Positions 21,749-28,823 of a DNA stretch of 64,000 nucleotides are shown here, one piece after another. Source of the DNA: Reyranella aquatilis (GTDB lineage: Bacteria > Pseudomonadota > Alphaproteobacteria > Reyranellales > Reyranellaceae); the NCBI RefSeq assembly GCF_020880995.1, contig NZ_JAJISD010000008.1, positions 186,001-250,000 of the forward strand. Reading direction: 5' to 3'. Under the pieces are notes generated by a model. It was not told where the DNA came from, searched no databases, and was given only the letters and a program-made list of their open reading frames with translations. The position numbers and the translations under genes were made by a program. How positions within the stretch are numbered: the first letter of the stretch is position 1; every line of letters starts with the position of its first letter.

Positions 21749-22519
21749 ATGACACACACAGTCCTGCTGTCGATCGACGGCCCCATCGCCACCATCACGC
21801 TGAACGATCCGGCCAAGCACAATCGCCTCAATCCCGACGGATTGAAGCTGCTGCGCGAGGCGGTGGAGACGGTGGACGCGGATCCAAATGTGCGCGCGAC
21901 CGTCATCACCGGTGCCGGCGACAAGACCTTCTGCTCCGGCTACGACCTGGGCTCGATCCCGGCCGGGGAACGCAAGGACGAGGGCGGCGACAATACTTTC
22001 GAAGTCGTCATGGACCGCATCGAGGCGATGCGCATGCCGACCCTGTGTGCACTGAACGGCGGCGTTTACGGCGGAGCCACGGACCTGGCGCTGGCCTGCG
22101 ACTTCCGGCTCGGCGTGAAGGGCATGCGCTTCTTCATGCCGGCGGCGCGCTTCGGCCTGCACTATTACCCGAGCGGCTTGCGTCGCTATACGCAGAAGGT
22201 GAGCCCCAGCTTCGCCAAGCGCGCCTTCCTGCTCTCCGAGGACTTCCACGACACCGAGCTTCTCGCAGTCGGCTATCTCGACTGGCTGGTCGAGAGGGCG
22301 GAGTTCCGGGAGAAAGTGGCCGAGAAGGCCGCGCGGCTGGCAGGCCTCGCACCCCTGTCCATGTCGGGCATGAAACGGGCGATCGAGCAGTACGCCCAGG
22401 CCGCCCCCGATATGTCCGCCATCCGCCAGACCCAGCGTGCCTGCGCGACGTCCGACGATCTCAAGGAGGGGCTGGCGGCACTCGGCGAGAGGCGCACCCC
22501 GGCCTTCAAGGGCCGCTGA
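21749..22519 (+). CDS. Enoyl-CoA hydratase/isomerase family protein
   Basis: A 256-residue crotonase-fold protein, probably a CoA-thioester hydratase. The first oxyanion-hole region FCSGYDLGSI and the second, NGGVYGGATDLALACDFRLG, match the family. The usual catalytic Glu pair of rat-type hydratase is not clearly present, so an isomerase or other crotonase reaction is possible. TAGGAGACC lies upstream of the ATG at 21749; the frame is open further 5' but without a better start. It is divergent from an acyl-CoA dehydrogenase. Confidence 0.85.
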   Translation: MTHTVLLSIDGPIATITLNDPAKHNRLNPDGLKLLREAVETVDADPNVRATVITGAGDKTFCSGYDLGSIPAGERKDEGGDNTFEVVMDRIEAMRMPTLCALNGGVYGGATDLALACDFRLGVKGMRFFMPAARFGLHYYPSGLRRYTQKVSPSFAKRAFLLSEDFHDTELLAVGYLDWLVERAEFREKVAEKAARLAGLAPLSMSGMKRAIEQYAQAAPDMSAIRQTQRACATSDDLKEGLAALGERRTPAFKGR

Positions 22520-22530
22520 AGAATGCGGCT

Positions 22531-22556
22531 CCGGCACCTTCGCGTGCCGGTTGTCG
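22531..22556 (+). terminator. Possible terminator after the enoyl-CoA hydratase gene
   Basis: CCGGCAC (22531-22537) pairs with GTGCCGG (22544-22550) around a 6-base loop, 11 bases after the stop codon. Only TTGT follows, so termination may be weak. Confidence 0.45.
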
Positions 22557-22676
22557 CAAGATTGCCGTGATTCAGTGCAGGATGCCGGCAACATCTGAGG
22601 CCGTGCCGCCATCGGGCGGCCGGTGTATTCTGCAGACAGGGCGGCGACATTCGAGGGCCGCTGAACCGAAGACGAG

Positions 22677-23561
22677 ATGCAACGCCGCCTAGCCGCCATC
22701 GTCCATGCCGACCTCGCCGGGTTCACCCGGATGATGGAAGGCGCGGAGACACGCACCTTCCGCCATCTCAAGTCGGCCCAGACCGAGGTCTGGCGTCCGG
22801 CGATCGATTCCGGCCGCGGTCGCCTCGTGGGCACCGCAGGCGATGCCATGCTGGCCGAATTCGGCTCCGCCGTGTCGGCGGTAGCCGCCGCGATCGACAT
22901 CCAGGAACGGATGGCGCGCTTCAATGAGGCCCTGAGCGAGGAGCAGCGCATGCTGTTCCGCATCGGCGTCCACCTCGGAGAAGTGATCATCGATGACGAA
23001 GACCAGAACATCTTCGGCGACGGTGTGAATCTGGCTGCCCGCATCCAGACCCTGGCCGAGCCGGGTGGTATCGCGGTGTCGCGGGCCGTGCGCGATCTTG
23101 TCGAACTCCGGGTCGAGTACGTCTTCCACGACGGCGGCGAGCACCAGCTGAAGAACGTCAGCCGTGCGGTACAGGTCTTCCACGTGCGCCCGGCCAAGCT
23201 CATGTCGCCCGGCACCACGACGCGCATGGTGCCGCAGATCACGCTGCGCTTCGAAGGTCCCGATTCGGCCGGCCGCAAGCATACGTTCGAAGTGTCGATG
23301 GAAAAGCTGGTCGGACAGTCCCAGGGCATGTGCATCGGCCGTGCCGCGGATCAGTGCGAGCTGGTGGTGCCACACCCGACCGTGTCGCGGCGCCATGCGA
23401 AGCTCAGCCTCGCGGGCGAGGCGCTGCAGGTCGAGGACCTCGGTTCGACCAACGGCTCGGCGGTCAACGGGGTGCTCCTCAAGGCCGGTGCGCCGGTCGC
23501 CCTTCAGGCAGGATCCAAGCTGCGGCTCGGCGATGTCGAGCTGGTCGTTCATCATACCTAG
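22677..23561 (+). CDS. Class III nucleotide cyclase-like domain fused to an FHA domain
   Basis: This 294-residue protein has a class III adenylate/guanylate cyclase-like domain (about 1-170) and a C-terminal FHA domain (about 200-290). The metal-binding Asp residues appear conserved (Asp12 in HADLAGF, Asp56 in TAGDAML), as do Asn118 and Arg122 in VNLAAR. The two residues that usually choose adenine are changed: the Lys before the second metal Asp is Gly52, and the Asp of the D-x-x-G motif is Asn111 in NIFGDG. The FHA domain has GR (221-222), SRRH (237-240) and GSTNG, as expected for phosphothreonine binding. It is followed 15 bases later by a Ser/Thr kinase gene, a likely partner. The nucleotide made, if any, is unknown. 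Confidence 0.88.
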   Translation: MQRRLAAIVHADLAGFTRMMEGAETRTFRHLKSAQTEVWRPAIDSGRGRLVGTAGDAMLAEFGSAVSAVAAAIDIQERMARFNEALSEEQRMLFRIGVHLGEVIIDDEDQNIFGDGVNLAARIQTLAEPGGIAVSRAVRDLVELRVEYVFHDGGEHQLKNVSRAVQVFHVRPAKLMSPGTTTRMVPQITLRFEGPDSAGRKHTFEVSMEKLVGQSQGMCIGRAADQCELVVPHPTVSRRHAKLSLAGEALQVEDLGSTNGSAVNGVLLKAGAPVALQAGSKLRLGDVELVVHHT

Positions 23562-23576
23562 GGGCGGGCATCGCCC

Positions 23577-25466
23577 ATGAACGAGCCCACGAAAATCGCC
23601 GGTGCCACGCCGCCCGAAGCCGAGGTCGACTACGTCTCGCTGAAGGCCGGCCAGACGATCGGCCGCTACGAGATCGTGTCCGTGCTGGGACAGGGCGGGT
23701 TCGGCATCACCTACCGCGCCCGCGATGTGCAGCTCGGTCGCGAAGTGGCGATCAAGGAATACCTGCCCTCGGCGCTGGCCGTGCGCCAGGACGGCTCGAC
23801 CGTGTTGCCGCGCACCACCAAGATGGCCGACGATTTCGGCTGGGGTCGCGACCGCTTCGTCACCGAGGGGCGGACGCTCGCCAGCCTGCATCGCGTTCCC
23901 GCGATCGTGCAGGTCTTCGACTTCCTCGAAGCCAACGGCACGGCCTACATCGTCATGGAGCTGCTGAGCGGCGCCACGCTCGAGGATCGCATCAGTACGG
24001 GTGGCCGGCTGAAGCCCGAGGAAGTCGATCGCATCCTGTGGCCGCTGCTCGACGGGCTGGAGCAGGTCCATGCCGCGGGCTTCCTGCATCGCGACATCAA
24101 GCCGGCCAACATCCTGCTCGACGCGGCCGGCAATCCGACGCTGATCGATTTCGGCGCCTCGCGCGCGGCGATGGTCGGCCGCACGGCGGCGATGACGGCG
24201 ATCTTCACGCCGGGCTATGCGGCGGCCGAGCAGATGACGTCGGCCAAGCAGGGACCCTGGACCGATATCTATGGCCTCGCCGCCACGATCTATCACGCCA
24301 TCGCCGGCAAGGCGCCGCCCAACGCCTTCGACCGCATGCTCGACGATTCCTACGAGCCGCTGGCGAAGATCGCGCCGCCTGGCTTCTCCTCGGGCCTTCT
24401 CGCCGGCATCGATGCGGGCCTCACCGTGACCGCACGCGACCGGCCGCAATCCATTGCCGGCTGGCGGCCGATCCTCGGTATGGCCTCAGCGCCGGAGGCC
24501 GGCGCCACGATGGTCATGGGCAAGCATGAAGATCCGGCCCTGGCGCGGGTGTCCGTCCTCGGCCCGGCGACGCCGACCATTTCGGCCGAGGCCGTGCCGA
24601 CGGGGCCGCCGCCCAAGAGCAAGGCGGGTCTGTGGGCGGGCCTCGCCATGGTGGTATTGCTGGCACTGGGCGGCGGCGGCTACTACGCGATGGCCACACG
24701 CGGACCCGATCCGGAGATAGTGAAGGCACGCGCCGCTGCCGAGGCCGCCGATGAAGCGCGCCGCAAGGCGGACGAGGAGGCCGACAAGCTGCGCGCCGAG
24801 AAGGCCGAGCGGGAGGCCAAGGCGAAGGCCGAGCAGGACGCGAAGGCAAAGGCCGATCTCGAGGCGAGGCAGAAGGCGGACGCCGAGGCCGCAAAGCGCA
24901 AGTTCGAGGAGGATACGCGCCGTAAGATCGAGGCCGAGATCGCGGACAAGAAGCGCGCTGAAGAGGAAGCGCAGCGCAAGGCCGACGAGGAGGCCGCCGC
25001 GCGGCAGAAGGCGATCGACGATGCCCGCAAGGCCACGGAGTTCGTCACCGGCAACTTCGATCATTTCGGCAAGACGCTGATGCTGATCGGTCTCAAGGAT
25101 CGCAGCGGCGAGATCAGGTTGCAGGGCGTCGACAGTGTCGACGACCCGGCGCTGCACAAGCTCGCGGCCGATGCGCTGGCCGCGCAGCCGCGCAACCTGC
25201 GCTGCCGGCAGACCGATCGGTTGACCGACGGCACGCCGCTTTATCGCTGCCTGATCACCAAGAGAACCGCCAAGGAAGGGCTGGCGGACATTCCCGATTC
25301 CGATCGCGACGATCTCGCCTTGGTCCTGGTGCGGACCGGACTGCTGCTCGCCTCGTGCGACGCGCCGCGCTCCTATGCGGATGCTGAGGACGATGCTCGT
25401 GGCAGCAAGCAATATCTTTGGAGTAGAGTGACCGTCCCTGAATACAAACGGAGATGCACGAGATGA
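23577..25466 (+). CDS. Transmembrane Ser/Thr protein kinase with nuclease-like C-terminal domain
   Basis: A 629-residue Hanks-type kinase. All core residues are visible: GQGGFG (38-43), Lys60 in VAIKEY, Glu97, HRDIKPAN (171-178) and DFG (191-193). A Pro/Ala linker leads to one membrane helix (about 351-373), then about 100 residues of Ala/Glu/Lys/Arg coiled coil (380-485). The C-terminal 130 residues resemble the SNase fold: IRLQGVDS, LRCRQTD, DLALVLVRTGLLL and the closing Y-x-x-A-E-x-x-AR-x-x-x-x-x-LW pattern. The usual catalytic Glu and the second Arg of SNase seem lost, so it may bind rather than cut. It lies 15 bases after the cyclase-FHA gene and overlaps the lipoprotein gene. Confidence 0.88.
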   Translation: MNEPTKIAGATPPEAEVDYVSLKAGQTIGRYEIVSVLGQGGFGITYRARDVQLGREVAIKEYLPSALAVRQDGSTVLPRTTKMADDFGWGRDRFVTEGRTLASLHRVPAIVQVFDFLEANGTAYIVMELLSGATLEDRISTGGRLKPEEVDRILWPLLDGLEQVHAAGFLHRDIKPANILLDAAGNPTLIDFGASRAAMVGRTAAMTAIFTPGYAAAEQMTSAKQGPWTDIYGLAATIYHAIAGKAPPNAFDRMLDDSYEPLAKIAPPGFSSGLLAGIDAGLTVTARDRPQSIAGWRPILGMASAPEAGATMVMGKHEDPALARVSVLGPATPTISAEAVPTGPPPKSKAGLWAGLAMVVLLALGGGGYYAMATRGPDPEIVKARAAAEAADEARRKADEEADKLRAEKAEREAKAKAEQDAKAKADLEARQKADAEAAKRKFEEDTRRKIEAEIADKKRAEEEAQRKADEEAAARQKAIDDARKATEFVTGNFDHFGKTLMLIGLKDRSGEIRLQGVDSVDDPALHKLAADALAAQPRNLRCRQTDRLTDGTPLYRCLITKRTAKEGLADIPDSDRDDLALVLVRTGLLLASCDAPRSYADAEDDARGSKQYLWSRVTVPEYKRRCTR

Positions 25467-26014
25467 CCGCATTGACTGATGCCACGGCCTATCCCTCCGT
25501 AAGGAAGATTGCGCTGAGGATCGTGGGTGTGATGGCAGCCCTCGGGCTCGCAGCCGCCTGTACGAACGATCGCGGCCAGCCGACCAACCAGACGACGGGT
25601 ACCGTCATGGGCGCGGCGCTGGGAGGTGTCGTGGGCGGCCTCGCTTTCGGATCGGTCGGCGGTGCTGTCGGGGGCGCGCTGGTGGGCGGCTTGGCGGGCA
25701 ATCTCGTGGGCAGGGCGCTCGATGAGCAAGAGCGGCGCCGGCTGGCCGAAGCGACGCAGAATGCCTTTGTCGCCGAGAACAATGTGCCGACCACCTATAC
25801 GGTCGAGTCGACCAAGACCTCCTCGTCGTCCTCGACGCAGGCGCCGCCGACCGTCGTGAGCGCCAAGCCGGTCGCGCCGGCGAGCAGCCGTGCCGATGGC
25901 AGCACCTGCCGCCCGATCGAGCTGACGGCAACAAAGAATGGCCAGACCACGACCGAGACGACGACTTTCTGCAAGTCGGCTGGCTCTCAGGAGCTGAAGC
26001 CCGTTTCGGTCTGA
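25463..26014 (+). CDS. Glycine-zipper lipoprotein-like outer membrane protein
   Basis: A 183-residue envelope protein. A hydrophobic N-terminal segment ends in LAAAC, a weak lipobox that would give a lipidated Cys. It is followed by a glycine zipper (GAALGGVVGGLAFGSVGG and on) of the kind seen in 17-kDa surface antigens, then a Ser/Thr-rich linker and a C-terminal part with two Cys. The ATG at 25463 overlaps the kinase stop (ATGA) and sits 9 bases after CGGAG; an ATG at 25454 is too close to that site. It is likely translated with the kinase and ends at a strong terminator. Confidence 0.78.
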   Translation: MTALTDATAYPSVRKIALRIVGVMAALGLAAACTNDRGQPTNQTTGTVMGAALGGVVGGLAFGSVGGAVGGALVGGLAGNLVGRALDEQERRRLAEATQNAFVAENNVPTTYTVESTKTSSSSSTQAPPTVVSAKPVAPASSRADGSTCRPIELTATKNGQTTTETTTFCKSAGSQELKPVSV

Positions 26015-26037
26015 CCGGCCGAACCTTTCCGAGCGGG

Positions 26038-26070
26038 ACGGCCGGCGATCCCCGATCGCCGGCCGTTTTC
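26038..26070 (+). terminator. Intrinsic terminator after the signalling operon
   Basis: A perfect 13-bp stem, ACGGCCGGCGATC (26038-26050) with GATCGCCGGCCGT (26054-26066), has the 3-base loop CCC and is followed by TTTCGTT. It ends the cyclase-kinase-lipoprotein transcript. Confidence 0.9.
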
Positions 26071-26131
26071 GTTGCAGCGGGACTGGTCCGCGCGACACAA
26101 CTCCGTCATTTTCCTGGGCGAGGAGAGAGAC

Positions 26132-26998
26132 ATGGCAGGCAATCGACAGGCAGCGAGGCTGCGCGACCTCCTGGCCCGGGGCGAGTTCATCCTGGCACCG
26201 GGCATCTACGACGGCATTTCCGCGCGCGTCGCCGACCGTATGGGTTTCCCGGCACTCTACATGACCGGCTATGGCGCGACGGCGTCGATGCTCGGCCTGC
26301 CCGACGCAGGCCTCGCGACCTATTCCGACATGCTCGGACGGGCGGAAATGATCTGCTCCGTGATCGAGACGCCGCTGATAGCCGACGCCGACACGGGCTA
26401 TGGCGGCCTGCTGAACGTGCAGCGCACGATCCGCGGCTACGAGGCGGCGGGCGTCGCGGCGATCCAGATCGAGGATCAGGAGATGCCCAAGAAGTGCGGC
26501 CATACCCCGGGCCGGCGCGTCGTTCCGGCCGAGGAGATGGCGGTCAAGCTCCGCGTGGCCGCGGACGCCCGGCGGCACGAGGAGACACTGATCGTGGCCC
26601 GCACCGATGCGCGCACCGCGCTTGGCCTCGACGAGGCGCTGCGCCGCGCCAGGCTCTACGAGGAGGCCGGTGCCGACATCATCTTCGTCGAATCGCCCGA
26701 GAGTGAGGCCGAACTCGAGCGCATCGGAAGGGAAGTGAGCAAGCCGCTGCTCGCCAACATGGTCGAATTCGGCAAGACGCCCCGCGCCGAGGTTGACCGG
26801 CTGAAGAAGTGGGGCTTCGACCTCGCGATCTACCCGGTGCTCGGACTCACCGTGGCTGCGGAGGCGATGCGCCAGTCATTCGCGCACCTGAAGGAGGCTG
26901 GGACCAGCGTCGGCGACCCGGCACCGCAGTACGACGATATCCATGGGCTCATGGGGTTCGGCGAGGTCTGGGACTTCGAGAAGCGCTGGGCGACATGA
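26132..26998 (+). CDS. Isocitrate lyase/PEP mutase family protein
   Basis: A 288-residue (beta/alpha)8 enzyme of the family that includes 2-methylisocitrate lyase, oxaloacetate decarboxylase and carboxyphosphonoenolpyruvate mutase. IADADTGYGG binds the metal ion, and KKCGH (about residues 120-124) contains the catalytic Cys typical of lyases rather than mutases. The ATG at 26132 follows GAGGAGAGAGA. No methylcitrate-cycle gene is next to it, so a 2-methylisocitrate lyase call would be premature. It overlaps the next gene by 4 bases. Confidence 0.85.
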   Translation: MAGNRQAARLRDLLARGEFILAPGIYDGISARVADRMGFPALYMTGYGATASMLGLPDAGLATYSDMLGRAEMICSVIETPLIADADTGYGGLLNVQRTIRGYEAAGVAAIQIEDQEMPKKCGHTPGRRVVPAEEMAVKLRVAADARRHEETLIVARTDARTALGLDEALRRARLYEEAGADIIFVESPESEAELERIGREVSKPLLANMVEFGKTPRAEVDRLKKWGFDLAIYPVLGLTVAAEAMRQSFAHLKEAGTSVGDPAPQYDDIHGLMGFGEVWDFEKRWAT

Positions 26999-27294
26999 AC
27001 GGCAGGCAGTTCCTCGAGATGCTGTCGCGGCTGCCGCCGCGCGTCTGGATCCAGGCGATCCTCGGGCTGATCGGCTTCGTCGTGCTGGCGGTGCTGGGCT
27101 TCGCCGTGATCGCGGGCGTGGCCGCCGTCCTGCTCGTGCTGCTGCTCGCCTTCAGGGCCAAGCGCTGGATCCTCAGCTTCTTCCGCCGCGACGTGGAGCC
27201 CACACCGCCGGCGCGCCCTCATCACGACGGCAAGATCACCGACGTCCAGTTCGAGATCGTGGATCGCACGAACGACCGCACGCCGCGGCCGTAG
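26995..27294 (+). CDS. Small membrane protein of unknown function
   Basis: A 99-residue product I do not recognise. Residues 18-53 form a long hydrophobic stretch (one or two membrane helices), followed by an Arg/Lys-rich segment and a hydrophilic tail. The ATG overlaps the stop of the isocitrate lyase-family gene (ATGA), so it is probably translated with it. A functional link is not shown. Its end is followed by a REP-like inverted repeat. Confidence 0.65.
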   Translation: MNGRQFLEMLSRLPPRVWIQAILGLIGFVVLAVLGFAVIAGVAAVLLVLLLAFRAKRWILSFFRRDVEPTPPARPHHDGKITDVQFEIVDRTNDRTPRP

Positions 27295-27302
27295 GGTTTT
27301 TC

Positions 27303-27390
27303 TGTCATCCTGAGCGTAGCGAAGGATTTGGCATTTTCTACGCAGTTCTTCGGTCGTTCCGCGAGGTCCTTCGCTTCGCTCAGGACGACA
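27303..27390. repeat. REP-like inverted repeat between convergent genes
   Basis: A 24-base arm (27303-27326, beginning TGTCATCCTGAGCG) and its inverted copy (27367-27390, ending CTCAGGACGACA) match at 22 of 24 positions around a 40-base centre. It fills the gap between two convergent genes and ends 2 bases from the minus-strand stop codon. Repeats with this TCCTGAGCG...GCGAAGGA core are known to me as dispersed elements in many bacterial genomes. It may also terminate transcription from both sides. Confidence 0.8.
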
Positions 27391-27392
27391 GG

Positions 27393-28823
27393 TCAAACCC
27401 TGACGATCTTTCCCGGGTTCATCAGGTTCTGCGGATCGAGCGCACGCTTGATGGTGCGCATCGTGTCGATCTCGACCTTGCTGCGATAGTGAGCGAGCTC
27501 GTCGACCTTGAGCAGGCCGATCCCGTGCTCGGCCGAAATCGAACCGCCGTAGCTCACCACCAGGTCATAGACCGCCGCGTTCACCGCGTGGGCGTGCGGC
27601 AGGAAGCGCGCCTTGTCCCAGCCGGCGGGTGCCTGGCAGTTGAAGTGGAGGTTGCCGTCGCCGACATGGCCGAACGTGACCGGGCGGCACTCGGGAAGCG
27701 CCTTGCGCATCGCCGCCAGACCCTCGGTGACAAAGGCGGGAATCTTGCTCACCGCGACGGAGATGTCGTGCTTCACGGACGGGCCTTCCTTCTTGGAGGC
27801 CTCCGTGTGGTTTTCGCGCAGGGCCCAGAGGGCACGTGCCTGCGTCTCGTTCTGGGCGATGGTCGCGTCGAGCACGAGACCCTGTTCCATGGCCTCGCCG
27901 AGATAGGCTTCCATCTTCTCGCGCAGGCCTCCGGCGTTCGCGCCCTCGCGGCGGGCCCGCGTCGAGGACCATTCGAACAGCACGTACCAGTCGTGCCGCC
28001 CGGACAAGGGATCGGTGGCGCCGGGAATGTGCTGCAGCACGAGGTCGATCCCCTGGCGGCCCATCAACTCGCAAGAGGTGACGTTGTCCTCGGAGGCGGC
28101 ATGGGCGCCGCTCAGCAGTGCCACGGCGGCCTCGGGCGAAGGGACCGCGACCCAAGCGGTGGCCACGTCCTTGGGCTTGGGCCAAAGCTTCAGCACCGCG
28201 CGGGTGATGATGCCCAGTGTGCCTTCGGCGCCGAGATAGAGATCGCGCAGGTCGTAGCCGGTATTGTCCTTCTTGAGCGCCCGCAGCCCGTTCCAGATCT
28301 CGCCTTGCGGCGTCACGACCTCGAGGCCCAGCACCAGCTGGCGGGCGTTGCCGTAGTGCAGGACCTGCACGCCGCCGGCATTGGTCGAGAGGTTTCCGCC
28401 GATCGAGCAGCTGCCTTCGGCGGCCAGCGACAGGGGGAACAGCCGGTCGTGCGCCGCCGCCGTTTCCTGGATCGTCTTCAGGATGACGCCGGCCTCGACC
28501 GTCATCGTGTAGCCGATCGGATCGATGTCGGTGATGCGCGTCATGCGGTTGAGCGACAGGACGATCTCGCGGCCCTTCTCCTGCGGGATGCCGCCGCCGA
28601 CGAGCCCGGTGTTGCCACCCTGTGGCACCACCGAGACCTTCTCGGCCGCGCACAGCCGCACCACGTCCGCGACTTCCCGGGTGTTGGCGGGTCGCACCAC
28701 GGCGAGGGCGTTGCCCACGAAACTCTCGCGCCAGTCCGTGACGTAGGGATGCTTGCCCTGCTCGTCGGTGATCAGTCCCTTGTCGCCGACGATGGCGCGC
28801 AGTTTCTCGACGAAGTCGCTCAT
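27393..28823 (-). CDS. FAD-binding oxidoreductase (D-2-hydroxyacid dehydrogenase type), copy 1
   Basis: A 476-residue flavoenzyme of the FAD_binding_4 / FAD-oxidase C family that includes GlcD, D-lactate and D-2-hydroxyglutarate dehydrogenases. The FAD domain contains VVPQGGNTGLVGGG, EGSCSIGGNLSTNAGG and YGNARQLVLGLEVV. The C-terminal domain has GHVGDGNLHFN and SAEHGIG, the metal/substrate region. The start MSDFVEKLRAIVGDKG matches its paralog. The neighbour upstream is a close paralog with a 1-base overlap. No Fe-S partner (GlcF type) is encoded nearby. Confidence 0.9.
   Translation of the reverse strand: MSDFVEKLRAIVGDKGLITDEQGKHPYVTDWRESFVGNALAVVRPANTREVADVVRLCAAEKVSVVPQGGNTGLVGGGIPQEKGREIVLSLNRMTRITDIDPIGYTMTVEAGVILKTIQETAAAHDRLFPLSLAAEGSCSIGGNLSTNAGGVQVLHYGNARQLVLGLEVVTPQGEIWNGLRALKKDNTGYDLRDLYLGAEGTLGIITRAVLKLWPKPKDVATAWVAVPSPEAAVALLSGAHAASEDNVTSCELMGRQGIDLVLQHIPGATDPLSGRHDWYVLFEWSSTRARREGANAGGLREKMEAYLGEAMEQGLVLDATIAQNETQARALWALRENHTEASKKEGPSVKHDISVAVSKIPAFVTEGLAAMRKALPECRPVTFGHVGDGNLHFNCQAPAGWDKARFLPHAHAVNAAVYDLVVSYGGSISAEHGIGLLKVDELAHYRSKVEIDTMRTIKRALDPQNLMNPGKIVRV

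Noticed and set aside
19876..22692. Open frame of 938 codons on the plus strand
   Set aside because: It is antisense to the acyl-CoA dehydrogenase and out of frame with the enoyl-CoA hydratase; no domain is visible.
26132..26998. Naming the lyase-family gene prpB (2-methylisocitrate lyase)
   Set aside because: The KKCGH motif allows it, but there is no prpC or prpD next to it. The MmgE/PrpD gene at 40685 is far away and in a different context.
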